DNA from: Pieris napi
Taxonomy: Eukaryota > Arthropoda > Insecta > Lepidoptera > Pieridae
Direction of reading: 5' to 3'
DNA: 64,000 nucleotides
NCBI RefSeq assembly: GCF_905475465.1
Contig: NC_062259.1
Span: 11,170,501 to 11,234,500 of the forward strand
Under the pieces are notes generated by a model. That model worked only from the letters and a program-made list of their open reading frames with translations, searched no databases and was not told the origin of the DNA. Shown in pieces: positions 48,135 to 55,400 of this stretch (position 1 is its first letter; each line of letters opens with the position of its first letter). Made by a program: the position numbers and the translations under genes.

Positions 48135-49262
48135 AAATAGCCCTTTACAAATCTAATTATTATAATATTTATTCAATAACATTACACACTAAATACTAAG
48201 GACAAACTAGAAGCTATTACGTTATTTTGTCTCGTTTTTGTCAAGATAAATTTAAGACGAAATATTTAATAGCTTTAGCTTTTGCTATTTATTTGACTCG
48301 GATAATTTACGGTCTCCAATGGTGTCACTTAAGGACCACCAATTTTAAAAGCAAATTTTAAAAGTTTCACAAATGAAGTCACAAATTCACTATTTAATTA
48401 CAACAAAATAATTATCAATTTCAATATCCCGGAGCAATTACGAACTCCAATGATATCATTTAAGGCCAACCAAATGTAAAAGCAAATTTTAAAAATTTCA
48501 CAAATTCACTATTTAATTACAACAAAATAATTATCAATTTAATTATCCCGGAGCAATTACGGTCTCCAATGGTGTCATTTAAGGATAACTTGCGTTTCCG
48601 AGAGAGCCCTCTACAACTCCAATTATTATAATATTTATTCAATAACATTACACACTAAATATTTAAGAAGAAACTAGAAGCTATTACGTTATTTTGTCTT
48701 GTTTCTTTGAAGATAAATTTAAGACAAAATATTTAATAGCTTTAGCTTTTGCTGTTTATTTGACTCGGATCATATACGGTCTCCAATGGTGTCACTTAAG
48801 GACCACCAATTTTGAAAGAAATTTTTAAAAGTTTCACAAATGAAGTCACAAATTCACTATTTAATTATAACAAAATAATTATCAATTTCATTATTACGGA
48901 ACAATTATGAACTCCAATGGTCATTTAAGACCAACGAATTTAAAAGCAAATTTTAAATGTTTCACAAATGAAGTCACAAATTCACTATTTAATTACAACA
49001 AAATAATTATCAATTTCATAATTCCGGAGCAATTACGAACTCCAATGATGTCATTTAAGGCAAACCAAATTTAAAAGCAAATTTTAAATGTTTTACAAAT
49101 GACGTACATAGTCACAAATTCACTATTTAATTACAACAAAATAATTATCAATTTCATCATCCCGGAGCAATTACGAACTCCAATGATGTCATTTAAGGAC
49201 CACCAATTTTAAAAGAAAATTTTAAATGTTTTACAAATGAAGTCACAAAATCAATTTTTAAT
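48135..49262. repeat. Minisatellite, about 130-bp units with 466-bp higher-order period
   Basis: The anchor CTCCAAT recurs at 48314, 48445, 48564, 48781, 48912, 49040 and 49178 (spacings 131, 119, 217, 131, 128, 138). Units contain TCATTTAAGG, CACAAATTCACTATTTAATT and AAAATAATTATCAATTT. A larger block (ATTCAATAACATTACACACT) repeats at 48171 and 48637, giving a 466-bp period. It lies just downstream of the receptor stop codon on the transcribed (minus) strand. Confidence 0.9.
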
Positions 49263-49373
49263 TACAAGCCAGATTTAAGTTCTTGCTGCAAGGCTTTAAA
49301 GTTGATAGAGGTCGATGTTGTTCGGCTGCTTAGTGATAGACGCGCGGCGGCTGGAAACGCCGCTTTTCTCGGA

Positions 49374-49442
49374 TCAGACATGCGTGAAACTGGCATGTAC
49401 AGCATCGTCCTGGGAGGTCTGGTTTCCAGCAGCAGGGAAGTA
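49374..49442 (-). CDS. Receptor last coding exon (C-terminal tail)
   Basis: Acceptor CAG at 49443-49445 after a T-rich stretch; phase 0, matching the donor of the M4 exon. It encodes 22 residues from Y-F-P-A-A-G-N-Q-T to A-S-F-T-H-V, then TGA. The T-H-V end fits a class I PDZ-binding motif, as on many glutamate receptor tails. A longer frame on the same exon in another phase (to 49273) does not match the upstream phase. Confidence 0.65.
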   Translation of the reverse strand, partial: YFPAAGNQTSQDDAVHASFTHV

Positions 49443-52400
49443 CTGAAAATTTATATGTTTTTAACCACAGTTCCTGAGAACCTGTTATAATTGTATGGGA
49501 TACACACGTAACATATACAATGTGTTGCAGACAGCGACTTCAAATGATTTACTAGCAAACGCTATAAGTATGAGTATATGTATGAATACTCCAGCTTATT
49601 TCAACAAAGTTCAAGACATATTCAGAAGTCTATTTTCAAAATACCTATTATTGGAACTCAGGTTGAGCACGATGAGTGCCAGTTCTTTTTTAAATAATTA
49701 AAAACTATCGTCTTTTGTTTTATAAAAACAAAACACCTTGAATCTGAATGTGGGCGTTAATCCTGTAACCTAAGTCTTTCTGTCATACAATGTCTAACCT
49801 AAGACGTAGAAGGCCGGTTCTACGGCTGTTAAAAAAAAAGGTTACCAAGTACCAACGTTTGTCGTAAGACATGGGAGAACTAATACATGTTATATAACCT
49901 ACCCGAAAAATAATTCCATCAGTGCACGAGGTTTCAAAGGTTATACTGTTCTAATAACTCGATAACGAAGTAATAATTTGCATATGTAAACGCTTATTTA
50001 AACAAATAAAGATCAACTAACCGTACCGAGAGGCAAATAATAGATATTAATATTCAATGAATTTATAATTAGGACATCTAATTTTATATTAATTTATTAC
50101 GTATTACACATAATAATAGTAACAAACTGTTGTTTAGACTCATTTCGTCTGTCGTCTATTTTTGGCGTTTCACGATATTTTAAATATTATTCGCACATAA
50201 AAAATACTTGAAGCAAAAAAAGTTTATAAAATTTTTGTAAAACATTACGTATGCAATTATTATAATAATTTTATTTCTAATCGCTTAGAGGGTAGGACTT
50301 AAAATCAGGACGACACAATAACTCTGGGTCCGACACACACTAGGGAACATACATAACTTACGACGTCGCACTAAAATAATTTCCGATGAGTGTTTTCCGC
50401 CAAATCTCTTCCTAGTAGGAAGTCAGTGTACTATAAGTGATAAATTGTATTAGAATTATTTTGTATGCCCTAACCGAAAAAAATATATAAAATAAAAAAG
50501 GCTTTTATTTCCTACTAAAACTTAACAATAATGAATGTTTAATTATTATGATTAATACAATTAAAACAAATACAAATTGTCTATTATTATTATAATATGT
50601 TCAAAACATTAATTAAATCCCTTTAAACAGCTACCTGGAGTCAATGTGGGCCAGTTTCGGAAAGGGCATCCTAAATACTAGGTGTATTGTATCTACTAAT
50701 ATAATAGTAAGCATGTGATTTTTGTGACAGTAATATATTCTAGTATAAAAAAAAACCCGATTACATAATTATAGTCCATGTTTGTTTGACCAATTTTACC
50801 ATAACTCAATAAAATCTACGACACTTTTATTCGGTGGTTTTTTCATCTCTTCATCGTGACAGAGAGAAGATGAGAGTTAATAATCAGAGTAACTTAAAGA
50901 AATCTTACATTTGCATTGTCTACGAAATAATATATGTCGGAGCAATGGCGCTAATACTTCGTTTATAACTAATTACTGTTATTAACGCTTTTGAACTAAT
51001 TTGACACTGATATTATTAATTTATTAGCTCTGTAACATAACATTAATGGCAGTCGACAGTAGCGCCTTTGCTCCGAAATAATAAATTTATTGGCAGATTG
51101 TATGTAATGGGATCACAAATAATATACGATACTTACACCACCAAATGCAGCGCCATTCCATCCAAGCCTGTCCTGGTCTCGGGACCTTTGAGGTGTCTTC
51201 CTCTCAGTACGCGACGGTGTCTTTGTTTTAGCCTTCAATGCAGTCCTTAAAGACACGTTACTGCGCAACGCCTGGCTTCGTCCATGGTGACAGAACTCCA
51301 ATAAAGCAACGCCAAGTGCTAAAGCCAGCCCACCAACTAGCACGTAGAATATTCCCGCAACTTGACTTAGCGACATCTCTGATATTTCCGATTCCTAAAA
51401 AAATGTTTTATGCCTCGTTTGTAACAAGTAATGTCTTAAAATAAACAAATTGTTTATTAGTAACAACACAAATTGTATTTTTAATTAAATTAGCCAATTA
51501 AACATTGTGTGTTAAACAGTGTGTTCCAAGTCTTAACAGCTGAAGATGCGCAATACACTAACAGCTCACTAGAATAATATCATGCATGTGTGAATAGGTG
51601 TAATTAGTATTTAAGATAATGTCTTTGGATAATAAATCAGATTTGAATTATGCTCTGTCTTATTCATTTCTCGCTTCCTCTCAAAGTGGCGAAGACTAAG
51701 GGCTTGAACCCTTAATTATCGTGGTGAGCCTGCCCGGTAGCTTTGAGAGAATCTCACCACCTCGAACCTTTGATCCTAGGCTCCGTCTGTTAGCATAGGT
51801 CTCTTGGTGCAGACATGCCGTACTTATTTATAAATTCACTATTTATGTGTTAGGGTACGTCTGTAGGGCTTAGGGATCCGTAGGGTTGTTAGGTTCTTAC
51901 ATCTCACCCTCGAAAAGATTCATTTAGATTTTTTTTATTATCATTTTAAATCTAACAATATATTTATATTAAATACAGTCTCCGACGAAATTAAACTCCA
52001 AGATTAGTATTACACAGATGAAGACAATATTTATAAGGAAGCGCGTCGAATCAATATTTTAAATTATTAATTCTTTGGCAATAACAAAGATTATTCTCAA
52101 TAACACTTTTATCTCATATCGTCATATGGCCTATTGATAATGCGGGTGTGTAATGAATAATTTGATATCTCACCATCCGCCCAGGTTATCCTAATTTTAT
52201 TTGGTTTATTGATTTATTAAATAGTAGGAGGAGATTGAGGATTTATTAAATGCCAGGAGTATTTGTGTAACAAGTTTGGACAGCGACTGTTTAGTGCAGG
52301 TGATTAGTTGGCTCCGTAGTAAAGTGATTTTTTTTGTGTTCTTGTTCATCTGCAATCGGCTATCAGCCATAATCAGATATTATCTGAGGTTAATTTTGGT

Positions 52401-55400
52401 TGGGTGCGATTCCATTGAAAGACACCGTATGTGTTGGTAGAAACTGAGATTTTTATTTTAGGTCAGTTTCTCTGGTCTAGGTCTAGTATTTGCCATCTTT
52501 TTAGGCGAGTTACATACGAGTAAAGTGATTAGAAGCGTGTTCTATTTTTTTGCGAGTAGTGACGTCGCGTGCGCCCTCCCTTCCCCCTCACTCGCAGCGT
52601 GCCTACCAAACTATATGACAACTGAATTTACTTAACAGAGACACTAAACAATAATTGGACACTACTTGCACTACACACATGCATTAATCAATGTCAATTA
52701 CGAAACACTTGCACTTGCACTCGCACTAATCAAAGTGAATACCTTGATTAGACTAATGTTCGAATGAATTGTTTAGATTTAACATTGGTTTACGTCTAAC
52801 GGTAATTCTATCTTTTTTCAATTTATTGTATTACTTTTCAAAGTATTGTGAGAATTCAAAAATTCCCTTCTTTCTGTACTTGCCTTATCATCGTTGTTTT
52901 CACATAAGGGTTTGTTAATATACAACAACCATTTATGCCAAAGTTTCATGATGACGTCGTCATTTTTCAATTCGACTATGACGAGGTTCAGTGACTCCCT
53001 GAAATTGTAGTTTTCATTCATAATTATTAGTTCTCTATAAGCGCCTACATTAGTAATAGTCAACAATGGCCTAAATTAGATAAGTTTACCCCCATAAACT
53101 ACTTGGCGTTTTTATTAAAATATGTCGATAGAACTACGAAGATTGTGAAAATAACTAAAAACACACACAGGTCAGGTAAAACACTGGTCATGCCGGTTTC
53201 CTTACGATATTTTTCGTCACTCTATAAGCAAGTGTTAAATGCGCACATAGACAGAAAATCATAACTGCAAAGCCGGGGATCGAACCTACGACCTCAGGGA
53301 TGAGAGTCGTACGCTGAAATCACTATAACAACACTCCTATATCACATTCCTATTACTATATTGAATTGTGAAAAATAATATTTGACCAGATAGAGAGAGT
53401 TATTACATTTTTTTTGTAATATTTGAGAGAAAATGGAGGAGGATCCAAGATGGTATGAACTGTAACGCACGAGCCCAATAACCTATCTCGATCCATAATC
53501 CACCATCTGAGATAGTAGTCTATGTCCAAATGTTGTAACAAGTGTGCCAATAATCAATAGACGGATTGTAATTGCCATCTGTCGATACAAGCTATCCATG
53601 GGAGGTCGTATCGGTGTCAGTGGATAGACCTTTGTATGAAAACGACAGTTGACGAAAGCTCGATTTCAACAGTTAATTATTTTAACAGATTTTAACTTAC
53701 ACCAGTCTTTAAATAATTAAAAAAACTTTTTGCTATGTGTTAAACATACACATGTATATTTTAATGTTATTTGTACGGTTTTATTTGGTTATCATTGATT
53801 ATCAAATATGAGTGAAAACTCGGTAAAATGGAACGACAAAGAGCATTTTATCCGTCGCCGAAAATGGATTGTCTTCGTAGGGTTTGGTTATTGGGATGCA
53901 GATAGGAGATCGAGTGACTATCACGGTCTGATCTCGGATTATTTTCAATCTGAGTATGTGGATTGATTATTGGGTTCGGGAGTAAATAATTATAAATACT
54001 GTTAACCTAATTTATATTTCGTATACTACTATAACCCATAAATAGTAAAAACCTAAATAAATGAAAAAGGCATTATTACTAAAATCTTGCCTCAAAAGCC
54101 TTATTTCTCTTATATAAATGTGAAAAAGGACCAGATACACTTATATTATCCAAGTGTTCCCTCGTGATTCAAGCCATCGTAAAACCACATCTGTGATATA
54201 AAATGTAAATTTTTACGTGTTAAAAATAGCATTTGCAAATCGGGGTCTCATAAAAATTGTATATTTGAAACTGAGCGTTTTCATCCTGGAATAAACTCAT
54301 GGACGAGTTTCAGAATCATTTTATTCGTTTAATAAAAATAACCATTAACTATAATAAAGGGTGATAAGGTTTGTATGTATTTTTGTATGCTGTATCATAA
54401 AAAATAAAAATAAAAAAAAACATTCTAAAAAATAAAATCAATTTTTTTTCATTTATCACTTAGGGGTTTAAAATATAGTAGCTGCCCTGCTTCGCATCGG
54501 CGGTCGCTCTCAAATCAATCGTGAAGCAGTCATTTTATGATTTGGCATTCTGAAAAGGTGGAAGCTTGTAGTTTATTGTTTATTAGAATGCCAAATCATA
54601 AAATGACTGCTTCACGATTGATTTGAGAGCGACCGCCGATGCGAAAACCGCTGTGTAAGTTCGAAAAGTGAGTTACAGAATCGCAGGGCTGAATCTCAGA
54701 CTTACTGAAATGCATAAATATTTCATAAGAATAGGTCGAGCCGTTTGAGCCGGAGGAGTATGGGAACGAACTTTGTGACACGAGTTTATATTAGATAATA
54801 TATATTTATACTTATCAAAGGATTTGTGTTAGTTATGACATTTCAAAAATATGTAATAAAGAACATTCGTGGACATTGTTTATGAATTTTTGAGAGTTGT
54901 TTTTACGAATTGATACCGCGGCCCAAGAACAGGTATTAGTTCGTGGTTCATATAATAATTTAATTTATAAACACAAGAAAGATCACTAATCACAAAATAT
55001 CTAAGACCGCTTGACATAAACAGATTAAAATTGGTTTATAGGTATATACTTAGTAAACATTATAGTATAGCTCCTAGGGGTTTTCACCTCGGATTAGAGT
55101 TACAGTGAATGAATTTATATGATCGATGTGGGATATTGTTTTTTAAACTATAAATTGCAATGCTTACCCAAAATTTTTTTGTGCACTCCATTGTTATAAT
55201 TTAAAAAAAATATTATGAAAAATTAATGTTTGACCATATATTTTCACTTTAAACAGTATTTTATTTTATTTATATGTTAAATCTTACCTGAGTAGACATA
55301 TAGGAACATTTTTCAAAGATACATGTGTATAAAAATAGCAGTAGGAATCTCGAACAGCAGGAGAGCGGAGCGACAAAAAAATTTTGGGTAAACATTGCAA

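Noticed and set aside
49273..49442. Longer reading of the receptor last exon ending in L-K-S-G-L
   Set aside because: Needs phase 2 at the acceptor, but the M4 exon ends in phase 0; the shorter T-H-V frame fits.
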